Origin: Pocillopora verrucosa
Lineage: Eukaryota > Cnidaria > Anthozoa > Scleractinia > Pocilloporidae
Direction: 5' to 3'
NCBI RefSeq assembly: GCF_036669915.1
Contig: NC_089319.1
Location: 2,224,082-2,288,081, forward strand
DNA: 64,000 nucleotides
Shown: positions 33,290 to 44,191 of the stretch, one piece after another
Layout: the number at the start of each line of letters is the position of its first letter
Position numbering within the stretch: the first letter of the stretch is position 1
The notes under the pieces: model-generated
Told to the model about the DNA's origin: nothing
Database searches by the model: none
Seen by the model: only the letters and a program-made list of their open reading frames with translations
Position numbers and translations under genes: made by a program

Positions 33290-36000
33290 GAAAATATTGA
33301 GAAGACATATCCTCCCTGCTCGAGAAGCAGAGGGAAAAAAGACAAACGAAGTACGTTTTTTTAAAGGATGAACAAATACCGAGCAGCTTTAGTCGAGCGC
33401 AGCAAAAAGAAGAATTAGTGGCGATACTGTTTCACGGTGAGGAACACTTCTCTTTGAATTTGACAAAAGTAGCAAGCAGAACTGGTCTGACTTTGATTTT
33501 TTTACCAAACTTCAACTTTTTGTAGTTTCATAATATTTGTTTACACAGATTGGTGTCACTACAAAAAGAAGCATAAACACCGCTGTTCAAATGAATACAA
33601 CAGTCTTAGACCAAAACCTTGCAAAGTTTATTGTCGCACCAAAAACACAATAGCTGAAGAGTAGAGTGGCTTAACTCTTTTAGTTCTTTGCAATTTAAGA
33701 GAGATGCTCAGAGGAAAACCACTGTACACTTATATCAATTAGTTTAGTGTTACAAAACGACAACAAAGTTATCGACGTTGCACTAAAATTTATCCGCGTT
33801 ACTGGCAATGACAATATTTAGAATAAAATCTTGCAAAATATTTAGCAAGCCCGACTTAGAGAGAACTCAGTTTAGTTTAACATCGAAGCAGTAGCAAAAA
33901 AAATGAAGAGAGCGGCATTCAACCCCTAATGGTTTTTGCAATCGATAAAAGTTGATAACACAAAAACGATTAAAGATATCGAAGAGGTAAATGTTTCAAA
34001 GCAGTTCCGAAAATAAATTCAGAATCTTCTGCCGAGCTGGCAAAATAAACCAGTAATTGTATCTTTGAACCTTGTAAAATTTGAGCCAGCACAAGCTGCA
34101 TGCACATCAACATTTATCCAAGTTCATGAGACGAAGCAACAAAAAAGCTCAAAATTGCACAGCTGAGATCTAGCTTTGCTTGGTTTCCGCAATTCATTAC
34201 AAATAGCCAAAATGAATGTACTCCTGGATATCAAAGAGTTCAGAATTACAAAACAATGAGCATTGTAACAAAACTCCCGAAGCTCAGAATCAACCTTTCA
34301 GCTGACAAAGAGAATTTCAAACAGTTAAGGCATATTCTGACCTGGCAGAAATTTGAGTAAGCCTGTTCCTCGGCATAAAAAGTCCAGCTAGACTGCTGAG
34401 AAGATTGAGGTTCTGCCTTACTAACTTCTTTAACAGAGGGCCGAGGCAATTTTTCCTCGCGGCAATTTGAGCCGCAGGACTCATGGCCCTCGAAGTAGAG
34501 GCAAGATGGGAGCAACAAGCTCTGGGCTGAACGAAACGAGTCCTCTTTGATTACTGGAGAATATAATGATTTATGTGAAAGCTATATCGTTCGTGCAAAG
34601 CGTTCTTTAAACATTCATAACCAAAAGTTGCACTGTTACGTGAATAACAGTTAATATTAACCAATTGAGCTAGAGTGATGATGAAATCTGAATACATCGA
34701 GAGAAATTTGTTAGTAGAGGTATTCGATCATTTTGTTCTATGATCAGATGACTCCGATTTTAGGGTGGTAGATGTACAACGAGGAGGGTCGATTGCTTCA
34801 CGAGAGTGCTACGACAAGATCCGATCGATGAAATGTTCACACGGGATATCGTTCGATGTAATTTCGCTTAAGAATTACTGTTCGTAATGTTTACCTGTTA
34901 GATAAAATGGTGTTTGATGATTTCTCTACCGATAAGGCGGAGTACCGCAGGCGTTTGATGACTGACTCATCTTTCCAAATGTAACTAAGCATATACTACC
35001 GAATACAAACTAAATTTGAAAGCGGATCTCTTTAAATTTGAGGCGAAATTTAAGTTCTCGAAAATCACAACGGTGAACAAGGTAAACCAATTACCTCTAC
35101 TAACAAAACTGTTCCAGGGCATCAGATTATGTGCTTCAGAGGAAGCAGCAGAACAAACCATACTGCGTACACTAGTGCAGCTCACGACCGTCGTTTCACA
35201 AGCTGGAAAATGTCCCTGATGCAGTTTGAAGTTACCAAGCACATATCTTTTCAGCTTCATTGACGCTCCACACAAAATTCGCGTGGCCTCAATCGTGTCA
35301 AAGTCGTTTGCAACTGCAAATTTTCCGAGCTACTTTTTAATTCCTGCAATAGTGAAGGCTGATGTCCAAGTATTTTTCGGTTCAGAGATGCTGTGATGTA
35401 AATGAACTGACTTTAAATTTACAGACGTTTGTACCATAGTTGTATATTTTGAAGGTCTGTGATACTTTCGTCGTTATACTCTCTTCTGCCAAGATCGAAG
35501 TTCGATTCAAGTCAGAGAGTGGCGTGATTTATCTGAGCCAATGACAATTCATTTCTAAGAATAGCGACAATGAGTCCTACTAAGACAATAGATTACGTCA
35601 AATCAAATTTCCGTGTTGTGAAGAGAGAAAAGAACCCGCTCTTGAACTATTTTGAAGTAAATAAGCTTTCAATTCTTATAAACTTTGTTGGTTTACAAAA
35701 TGAAAAATCAGACATTCCAGCAGAAACAAACTCGGCTGCAACACGTGAGCCACGTTTTGTTTTGGTCACACAGTTTCACTACTGCTGCGATCTTTCATTA
35801 CACTTGCATACGTGCTCTCGCTGGGATGAGATTACGATAAATAATAACTGACCCAACCATGCATGTACATCCAACTGACAATGTGTACCCTCTCTTTCCA
35901 CCTTTCTTCTTCTCTAATATTTAAGTCGCGATCTCTGTAAGTGCAGTCCAAGGCGTTTCGCATCGGAAAACGTTTTGCCTCAAACTTTGCTCATTAAACT
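33290..36000. repeat. Orphan copy of receptor-array spacer
   Basis: Sequence 33290-34260 matches 55490-56450 (shared AGAAGACATATCC...CTCGAGAAGCA-type opening). Sequence 35215-35935 matches about 56440-56990 and continues into the CTCTTCTCTAATATTTAA motif that sits beside the 3' ends of R7, R9 and R11 (49900, 57600, 63220). The intervening 34270-35215 is absent at 56.4 kb. No receptor follows here, so the array spacer is present without its gene. Confidence 0.75.
34341..35275 (-). CDS. Candidate two-exon gene fragment, family unknown
   Basis: On the minus strand an ORF running to about 35090 (…KLKRYVLGNFKLHQGHF…CSAASSEA…NSFVSR) ends at a GTAATT donor. A second ORF begins after a CTCCAG acceptor near 34551 (IKEDSFRSAQSLLLPSCLYF…) and ends NFCQ at a GTCAGA donor near 34340. 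The phases match: one base (G) before the intron plus TA after it gives Val. Composition looks protein-like, with several cysteines (C-x5-C-x7-C in the first exon, HESCGSNC in the second). I recognise no domain and see no convincing first or last exon. It lies exactly in the segment missing from the 56.4 kb duplicate. Confidence 0.3.
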
Positions 36001-37748
36001 ACACAAAGAGTTCTTGAAATACGTTGAAAAAAATTTTTGACAGCTCTCAACAATCAAAGCCGCAAAAAGCCCTTTTTTGTCCTCTTGAGACATCGACAAT
36101 TTCAAAAGTTGACAAGCTCACACACTACATGCAGCAAGAAATCGTTTGCATTCCTAAATTGTGTGATATGTAAGGGATTTGGATAGCGTTTCAATTTTGA
36201 CATGTGTTTATTCAGAGGTTCACCATAATTTTATTTAAAAACACCCTTTAGACGGCTTTCTGAAATTGGTCATAAGTACTCGTTCTTTCTTGGGGTGATA
36301 TTTCTCAAGTCCAGAGCAGACCATTGAAAAATTCCGCTTGGTTTCTTCTGATAAGAGGTTTGAAAGCATAGAAATGTAAAAACATGCACTTATTAGTTTT
36401 CTTCTCCTTAGTGACTTCAAACTTTAGGTGATTTTGCTAGTGTGACAGCAGAATTATGCAAATTATCTGTTGAGAAGACTCCGACCGTTTATATTGGTAG
36501 CCTTATAAATCTTAGATTTTAACGGTTTTAAAAAGAAGGGCTGAGCTTTTAGAATGATAAAATTAGAGAGCTAAATTCTGGCAAATGATTCTGTCTCGTG
36601 ACAAAAAAGGTGAACAAAACGTATCGAATATCATTTTGATCAGCGTTCGGTCAACGTGTTGATGAGAAACTTTTTCAAAAAATTGGTTTGTGTTCTTTTT
36701 ATATTTGAATTTAGGCAGCTTAAGCAATTTAAACCTGTATGAACATTTCAGAACCAAACTACAGGATTTAATTAAGTTTAACCAGCGATAACAGCATTAC
36801 CACTACGAGCAGTATCTTCTTTAGTGCCTTACTCCAAGAGCTTCCGGCGGCGCACCAACATCTATTTTTCTTTTTTCAGCTCTGATCTTTTTTTTACTCG
36901 CGCGAAGGACTTAGCCCAAAAGGAGGGACTGCACGTAATCTATAACAGTACATACAGAAATTCACCGTGACCAGAGGCTTAGTCACATAACTCAATTATG
37001 TACTTTCCCATTTCAAGAAGGCAGCGATAACGTGATTTTTTGCTAGGAATTTTAGCCTAGTCACACCTTGAGAGCAAAGTTGGAACCATGGAAACTTTTT
37101 CTGTCGCTTTTTTGTTGCTCTAATGACTTTGTTCAGTGCGTCATCTGGTGAGTTTATCCTCCTGAACTTTGTGTCTTCTTAAGAATTTTCCATTGACATC
37201 TTTTGGCTCCTTATATCCGACTCTAAAGCATAAATGTATATATGCATGTCAGGAGCTCATTAAGTAATGGGCTTCTGTGCATGTTGAGTCACTGCGGAAC
37301 TACAAACGCTCTGCTCCTATGCGTTCTAGTTCATCTATAGTTCGGAAAAAAAATCTCTAAAGCCATCCGCACCCTCACTATTTTTTAGACTCCACAATGA
37401 TTTCCTCTGTGTGGCATCTTGAGCTTCTAGTACTCTCCACATGGTGGATTTACTTATCGGTTGAAATTCAGTTTCTTTGCAATTGGCCATGTATACACGT
37501 GGCTACTGTGCGCACCACGTTAGACAAGACAAACCTCTCACCGCCTTTAAGTTTGATGGTGCAAGTGCCTTACGCTACGTCTTGATAGTAATATGGCCTC
37601 TTTGTGAACTCTAAGAAGTGGTTCAGCTGACGCTGTTCCACACGGATTGTGTGCCGCGGGATTTTTTCCGAGCCCCTCACTCTTTGCTTGTGTTCAGTGC
37701 CTTCTTTATTTGTCTATCAAAGAGGTTGTATGTGTTTAAGCGCGTTGG
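36000..37748. other. Spacer, nothing recognised
   Basis: AT-rich sequence with short ORFs that show no domain, splice logic or homology within the window. Confidence 0.5.
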
Positions 37749-38054
37749 CTAAGAATCAGTATTACCATAAAGGCCAACATAGAAAGCTATCTTACACTCT
37801 CGCTCATTATCTGCGACCGCTTGGAAGAACGCTTTACCATCTCTTAGCGCCATGACATCGCACACCAGCTGGCAAGCTTCTCCAGCTTTTTGAACAAACT
37901 CAGAAAGGGGCATTTTTCCCATCAATCTCCTTGGGATCCTGGGCTTTTGTACAGCGTCGACGATGCCATCATTGCACGCCTTGAAACCTTGCACTGGATC
38001 TTGGACATTTCTTCTGGCTGATCTGAAGTCCTGTTTTTCTCTGCTTCCTTCAAG
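37749..38054 (-). pseudogene. Unidentified protein-coding remnant
   Basis: The minus strand encodes about 100 residues of protein-like sequence ending VGLYGNTDS and a TAG at 37749. It contains KPRIPRRLMGKMPLSEFVQK and RDGKAFFQAVADNERECK. The 5' portion reads equally well in a second frame (LKEAEKNRTSDQPEEMSKIQ) that overlaps the first, which suggests a frameshift near 37990. A possible GT donor sits inside the last codons (CTTTATG/GTAATA). No start codon or upstream exon is evident. I do not recognise the family. Confidence 0.35.
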
Positions 38055-38055
38055 C

Positions 38056-38078
38056 GCAAGTATACAAAGTATACTTGC
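38056..38078. repeat. Short perfect palindrome
   Basis: Arms GCAAGTATAC and GTATACTTGC separated by AAA. The right arm and following TTTTAATCCAGTGTAA recur near 62640-62668, so it is part of a dispersed repeat. Confidence 0.8.
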
Positions 38079-38184
38079 TTTTAATCCAGTGTAATAAGGA
38101 GTGCCTTTGGGCTAAAATGATTGATTTCATTCACTCAACAAAACTCGCCGATTCCGCCGTTGACGACAAAGTTTGTATCGAGCA

Positions 38185-38275
38185 GATGTAGCTAACGTGT
38201 AGGCCGTACCCTTCCCCTCCCCCCCCCCCAGTAAAACAGGGGAACGTCTACGCAACCCTGACACTAATCGTGTTC
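38185..38275 (-). repeat. Dispersed repeat with poly-C tract
   Basis: The inverse (TAGTGTCAGGGTTGCGTAGACGTT...GGGAAGGGTA(C/T)GG) matches 49735-49805 on the plus strand. Confidence 0.6.
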
Positions 38276-38527
38276 CGTGAAGTTACTTTAATTTATGCAA
38301 AATAATATCACTTGATAATAGCGGAGCTCGCAGCACGCGCAGCGTAGCCCCATAAATATACAGAAAAGTAGTAACCCATCAAGCCGAAAGGATTTGGAGT
38401 TATGACCGTACGACCGACCGTACAATGTGTTACTTATACCATGCGCGGCCAAGTGCATTGCAGGCACGTTTTTAGTCATTACGTAATGGAAGGGCAATGG
38501 AGAAGGATATCCTTGGATACCCCATTA

Positions 38528-38557
38528 GTGATCTGCCAGAAGACACTGGCAGATCAC
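38528..38557. repeat. Hairpin-forming inverted repeat
   Basis: Twelve-base arms GTGATCTGCCAG and CTGGCAGATCAC with a 6-base loop. There is no T-run or coding context to give it a function. Confidence 0.8.
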
Positions 38558-38659
38558 GATGAGGTGTGCATACTCAAGAGCTGAGCTTAAGTGCAGCGTA
38601 TCGCGGGCATACGGCTAGGCATTACACGAGGGCTTCACGTGAACTAGTAGATGTGAATA

Positions 38660-38827
38660 AAGGGGGTAAGTTTCTAAAGAAACTGTGGCGCTGCGTCGGT
38701 GAGAGAGTATAGCAGGTAATTTAGTGTTAACAACTGAGTTGAAAACGTAAATTGGCCACCGTAAAGGGTAGCTGACGTTTCGAGCGTTAGCCCCTCGTCC
38801 TCGCTCTGACGAAGGGCTAACGCTCTA
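38660..38827. mobile_element. Fold-back MITE copy 4 (partial)
   Basis: Starts AGGGGGTAAGTTTCTAAAG with the left extension and left arm. It crosses the loop (GCTCTGACGAAGGGCTAACGCTC) and is then truncated. Confidence 0.8.
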
Positions 38828-38989
38828 ATAGATGTGAAGCCGCGTAAGCAAATAATTTGCAACACGCGTTTTGAGCCGGAGATCAAACTGGTGGGGTTGT
38901 GGTTGAACAGTGATATTCAGTATTTTGCAATTTTTAATCAACTCACAGAGCAACAATACCGGCAGAGCTAAAGCCTTGTCAACCAGAAG

Positions 38990-39316
38990 AAATTGTTATA
39001 ATACAAGTTCGTGGAGAGAGGGTTTTGAGTGAAAATAGGCCGGAAAGATAGAGACAGAGCGACCAAAGAAAGAAAGAGGTAAAAAGCGTAGAGCGAGTCG
39101 AGAAAAACGTCTAAGGAAGTTAGAAAGGACGCTAAAATAGGCAGAATATGGCGAGAGGAACGCGAAAGAGAACAAAAAAAGGCATAAGTAAAAAGGCGAA
39201 TATCTAGCGAAGAGCAACGTGAGCAGGAAATACAAAGAGCTCCAAAATACAGGCTGAAAAGGGGTCATCAACAAAGAGAAGGAAACCACAAAGGATCCGA
39301 GAAAGAAGAGGAGGTA
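38990..39316 (+). other. Purine-rich tract, possibly degenerate coding sequence
   Basis: A strongly purine-rich stretch whose plus frames give Arg/Lys/Glu-rich runs broken by stops, ending at GAG/GTAAGT near 39315. The long hydrophobic minus ORF over it is a by-product of composition. Confidence 0.3.
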
Positions 39317-39747
39317 AGTCGTGTCATATCTGGGTTTTCTCTTACGCTAAGGCCTAGAAAAATTTAAACCTTTTTTTCCCAATCTTCGTTTGATACTAGC
39401 TTTAGTTTATAATTCAAATCACGTTTCGCTAAAACAATGACTTTTGCATTCAATTTGCGTTCACCGCTTTAAGACCCTCGCGCCCGTTCATCGCTTGAAT
39501 AAAATTTCAAAGTGTTCGTATTCTTCAAATTTTTTCTTGTCCCACCTTTTAGAATGTTTAATACAGTCGTGGTGTTTAGGGAAAAGAAGTTATCTTACGG
39601 ATTATGTTTTGCCTAGAAAGTTTTAAAATGATAGCGAACGGCGTGAGCAGTTTTTTATCATTCTCTCGTCAGTTGGCTATCACAAGGTTTACATTATTAA
39701 TTTTAAAAAAAAATCGCGCTTTGTCGAAGGTTTGTTGTTTTGTGCTA

Positions 39748-40300
39748 GGACAACGTTAAATTTTTTTCACTTTCTAGAAGCGCTTGAGGATTCTAAATGA
39801 AGATAAAATATTTCCAATAGAAACTGGTATTTTTCAAAGAGAAATATGGAAAAATATCAGACTGCTGGACACTTAGTTATTCGAAGACCGTATCCGGTGA
39901 AAATTTTCTTAGTGTCACGGTTGAATCTCTTCGCACTCTGTGTACATGGCCAGCGAAACGGACAACGTTAGAATTTTTTCACTTTCTAGAAGCGCTTGAG
40001 GATTGTAAATGAAAGTAGAATATTTTCCAACGAAAAATTGGTATATTTCAGAGAGGAATATGGAGTTATTTGAGAACCATGTCCAGCCGTGTCATTGAAA
40101 AGTTTTTAAGTGTCAAGCTTTTGGATGGCTTCTTACTCTGTATACAGGGTCAGCGAAAAACATCAAGTTCGAAATTTTAGGCTGCCTGGAAGTGCTTGAG
40201 GATTATAAATAAAGGTAGAACATTTTCGTACAAATTTTTTTGGATTTCAAAGAGAAATATGGAAAAATATCGGACTGCCGGATGTTTAATTATTTAAGTT
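39748..40300. repeat. Degenerate tandem repeat, about 200-212 bp x 3
   Basis: AGCGCTTGAGGATT-type landmarks occur at 39779, 39991 and 40191. Each is followed by GAGGAATATGGA/GAAATATGGAAAAATATC and preceded by GCGAAA. Copies are diverged. Confidence 0.75.
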
Positions 40301-40470
40301 TAGTCACCTCATTGCAGGAACGTCAGCGACACTGACAGTTTGCGTTACAATATTCTTATTTGCTGCTTTGCATGGACAACAACCTCGACCACTCTTTCGA
40401 GCGCAAGCTCCTCTCCACGGGCAGGAAACTTCAATTGACCCTTGGTCCTATTTAACAAGGATGGCAAACT

Positions 40471-40632
40471 TCAATTAAAAAAATTGATGAATGGATGAAA
40501 ACGTGGTGGATCAACATTTTCACCTTCTTCGAAATACTCGCAAGGATTTTCGTGTTCCTCTTTAGCAACAACCGATCCATAAGCGTTTACTGCCTGGGAA
40601 TCTACAAAATCAATGGATTCATCTGATTCCAT
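40471..40632 (-). CDS. Small acidic ORF, possible first exon
   Basis: A 53-codon minus ORF beginning MESDESIDFVDSQAVNAY, strongly acidic (EEHENPCEYFEEGENVD), stopping at 40471. An inverted CCAAT box (GATTGGTCAG) and an A/T-rich TTAAATA lie upstream near 40705-40735. An internal GAAG/GTGAAA could be a donor. No recognised family. It may be a small gene, a first exon, or chance. Confidence 0.3.
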   Translation of the reverse strand: MESDESIDFVDSQAVNAYGSVVAKEEHENPCEYFEEGENVDPPRFHPFINFFN

Positions 40633-41209
40633 TTTGACAAGCTCTTCAAATTCATCGGGGAAAACGCAGAAGATATTTAGAGACAACGTGACAGGGTAAA
40701 AATAACTGACCAATCAGAGGTGCTATTTAAACAAAAGCGGTGGTTCAAAACAAAACAAATGACCTCGTTGCATAAAGGTTGGAAATGGGCCTCTAAATTA
40801 CCGAGCGCAAATGTGGTTTGTATTTCAATTCAGAGGGAGGAGTGAATTTCATTGTTTGGTCATGGTATTTTTCAGCGCTATGTTTTCATGCTTTCTACTC
40901 GTCTACTCGATTTGTTCGAACTTGAAGAAATGGTTTATCTCACAAAACATGGAGCCACTTCTCTTCGCTCAACATCTCGAGGCGTACCTAATGCTCGGGT
41001 TATGATGAACATGCCTGCGATACGATAATTTTTTCCTTATGCCGGAAACTGAAGAATCAATCTCTAAAATTGATAGTCATCACATTTTGCAAGAAGCTTC
41101 CGACCTGTGATCGTGTAATTAAACGGGGCCTTAGCAATTTGAGCTCACTAGCACGCTGGTAAGCACGTGGTTAGCGTAAATAGTTGTTTGCAGTTTTCGA
41201 ATTCGAGAG

Positions 41210-41490
41210 CAGTTTTTGAGAGTTCGTATCTGTAACCTTCCCGGATATTTTCTGCTGAATTCATTGAGGTACAATCTAGGAATTTCATAAGTGATTATGA
41301 ACGAAAATTCGTATCGGCACCATAATTTTGGGGAGTTTTGTTAACACATTATTTGTTTACAATTCGTAAACCATTTCTGAAACCTGCTTGGATATTTTCT
41401 TGTGGATTAATTGAGTCACACTCTCGGAATTTCATCAGGAATTAAGAACGATAAATCCTTATATGTAGTACAAGTGAAGCACATTTTAAA
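41210..41490. repeat. Diverged tandem repeat, ~147 bp x 2
   Basis: GGATATTTTCT landmarks at 41243 and 41390, each followed by AATT(C/A)ATTGAG and GGAATTTCAT(A/C)A. Confidence 0.7.
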
Positions 41491-42232
41491 CTTTCCATAC
41501 CATTTTAGGGAACTATACTTGATTGACTCTCGATAAATTGGCCTGGCATAACTCGTTGATTATTTTATTATTTTGTAGCCCCAAAAGCCCGGCTTATGAC
41601 TCTGGAGGTACTGAACTTGATATATTTGATACATAGGGTACTCTTCAAGGAGGAAGGTTCGAATAAAATTGCTTTTACGACCGTCTATTGCACCCGGTTT
41701 ACATATGTAGATAACTGCTTAAATTTACCTATTGTAACTGTATTCAGGAGCAATTAGACATTTAGGTAATATGCTTCTGCTTTATTTATTACAAACAAAA
41801 CAAAACAAATAAAAACCTTATTTGTTTGCCTACAAACAAATAAATTTTATGTTTGATTCAAGTGTGAGAAGATAAAACAGACATGTTGCAGAGTTCTCTT
41901 TTTTTAGGTTGAATTCAGGTGAGAACATTAGTATTTTCATATGCTTCTTCTGAATCTTAAATTTTATTGCCCTGGTTTTTTTTACAATCCCTCTTTTTAT
42001 CTCTGTTTGCCAGCTAATGATTAAAATCTTAGTAAATAGATATGCTATATTTTAGTAGTTTTTTTTAATTCCATCTTTAAGTTTTTGGCATTTATTGTTT
42101 AAAAATTCACAAATAGCATTCCCTTTCTAACCTTGTAAAGAAATATTACACATTTCTTTAACTGAAATCTGAATCATGAAGTCAACTTAATTTCAATGAG
42201 TTTGAAAGTTCATTCTACTTATATAAGAACAC

Positions 42233-42444
42233 TTAACTCTTTAACTCCCAAGATCTCATTAGTAATTCTCCTTACTATCTCCCATACAGTTCTTGTGATG
42301 TTAGTTTGAAGGATTTGGTATTGGATTATCTTATAATCCCCTAACTGATATTTTTCTTTATTCTCATAACTTGTCTGCTTGATGTTGTATTGATATTGTA
42401 AGGATAAATTCTGTCTTGGTCACTCATGGGAGTTAAAGGGTTAA
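42233..42444. mobile_element. TTAACTCCC-type MITE, copy 1
   Basis: TTAACTCTTTAACTCCCAAG at the left and GGGAGTTAAAGGGTTAA at the right form terminal inverted repeats. The body contains TTAGTAATTCTCCTTACT and TTTATTCTCATAACTTGTCTGCTTGAT. Confidence 0.8.
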
Positions 42445-42495
42445 CTGGAGTATGATGTTACATTTATTCACTGTCTTTCTGATCACCACATGTGT

Positions 42496-42714
42496 CTTAA
42501 CCCTTTAACTCCCAAGATTTCATTAGTAATTCTCCTTACTGTCTGCCATACAATTTCTGTGATGTTAGTTTTGAGAATTTAGAATTGGATCAACCAATAC
42601 TCCCCAAATTGATATCTTTCTTTATTCTCATTAGTTGTCTGCTTGATATCATATTGAAAGTGTGAGGAGAAATTCTGTGTAGGTCTCTAGTAGGACTTCT
42701 TAGGATTAAAATTA
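42496..42714. mobile_element. TTAACTCCC-type MITE, copy 2
   Basis: Left end TTAACCCTTTAACTCCCAAG and the same body as copy 1; the right end is degraded (TAGGATTAAAATTAGGG). Confidence 0.75.
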
Positions 42715-43021
42715 GGGACTTAATTATATTGCAATGATTAAAATATTCTTATGCTTTCAAATGTAACAAAAAAAGTGATGAGAATGTGATGTTATGAAAC
42801 ACTTACAATGGGAAAACCTGTTGCTGGTAGCTTATGTCTTCAATGTTTCAATTTTCATGGGAAATGCTTTTCTTTGAAAGCGGGGATACCAGAGTTTTCA
42901 AAGATGATAGAAATAAGCTGTTTGCAAGTAATGAAAAGCAAATTGACAACCATACTTTAATGCTTGACATACTCTACAAATACATGTCAGTTGTGTGTAC
43001 CTGCTATGGTAGAGGTGTCTC

Positions 43022-43199
43022 TAAGGGCCTATTTACACGGTACGACTTTGTCGCATGCGACAAGCTTACGACAGGCTTACGACACGAATTGTTTCATGTA
43101 AATCAAACCTACAACTCGCTTACGATTCTTAAGTCATGTCGTAGGCCTGTCGTAAGCTTGTCGCATGCGACAAAGTCGTGCCGTGTAAATAGGCCTTAA
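43022..43199. mobile_element. Fold-back MITE with GGCCTATTTACACGG ends
   Basis: Long inverted repeats: TAAGGGCCTATTTACACGG...ACGACTTTGTCGCATGCGAC at the left and the inverse, ending CCGTGTAAATAGGCCTTA, at the right, around a short unique core. CpG-rich within a CpG-poor tract. Confidence 0.85.
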
Positions 43200-43408
43200 A
43201 AAGACTTTTTGGTGCGGTTGTTGTTCTCTGTGGATCTTTGTAGCCAAAAAAGCTACTAAAGGCACTGAACTTCAATTTTTATGTACCAAGACACCCTCCA
43301 AGGTGGAAGAATAGAAGTCACTATGGAATGATGTTTACTAGGCACTTGCACTTACGGCAATCACATATTCAAGCAAAACTCTACATATATAAAACTGATT
43401 ACATGATG

Positions 43409-43614
43409 TCCCTTTACACCCCAACATCAGTATGCATATTTTCCATACTGTTCTCTATACAATTCCTGATTTGCTGGCAAGGAGAATTTGTTTAACAATC
43501 AAAAGGTTCTTCACTTGTTTATCATTTCCTTTATTCTCATAACTTAATATTTGATTCAGGTTGATATTGAAAGGAGAAGTTAGATGCTAGTCACTCTCAG
43601 GGATTAAAGGGTTA
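43409..43614. mobile_element. TTTACACC-type MITE, copy 1
   Basis: CCCTTTACACCCCAACATCA...TTTATTCTCATAACTTAATA...GGATTAAAGGGTTAA. Related to the TTAACTCCC family in body and right end. Confidence 0.7.
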
Positions 43615-43983
43615 ATAACTGTGCACATTTTACATGCTGCTCCTTGCATTTGTTAGCAGCAATACAGTGTAGCTGAGATTGTTAGGAAAGCAAACAAACA
43701 AATGAACAGAAGACAGTGAAATGAGGGAAACTGTAAACTTTACCATATGATAGAAAAAACATCACAATACTTAAGAAGGAAAATTTAAATTGTGCTAGCT
43801 AATTTCCTCTTTCTCCCTTCATGTTTTTGATCAAAGAAAATTTAATCAGTTGTAGGGTTTGCCTGCAATGTGTTAATTAAATTACCCTTGTGACCTTGAT
43901 TCTTCTTGTATATCAGCTGGTAAAAGATAGATACTAAAATTAGATGTCCATAAGAAAAAGTACACATCATCAGAAAATTCACA

Positions 43984-44191
43984 GTTAATCCTTTACACCC
44001 TAACATCATTATGCATATCCTCCATACTGTTCTCCATACATCTCCCATGGTGCTAACAAGGAGAATTTGTTTAACAGTCAAGAGCTTCTTTAGTTGGTGA
44101 TCATTTCCTTTATTGACCTTAATGTATGATTCAGAGGTCATATTGTAGGAAGATATTAGATGCTAGTTACTCTTAGGGGTTAAAAGGTTAA
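43984..44191. mobile_element. TTTACACC-type MITE, copy 2
   Basis: TTAATCCTTTACACCCTAAC...CATTATGCATAT...GGGGTTAAAAGGTTAA, same family as the copy at 43409. The minus ORF over it is a shadow. Confidence 0.7.

Noticed and set aside
35570-35851. 93-codon plus ORF in the orphan spacer
   Set aside because: The duplicate near 56640 has frameshifts and stops relative to it, so the frame is not conserved.
38996-39289. Hydrophobic 97-codon minus ORF resembling a membrane protein
   Set aside because: The plus strand is purine-rich, so its complement automatically encodes F/L/S-rich peptide. No supporting signal.
43842-44141. 99-codon minus ORF
   Set aside because: Mostly the antisense of a TTTACACC-type MITE.
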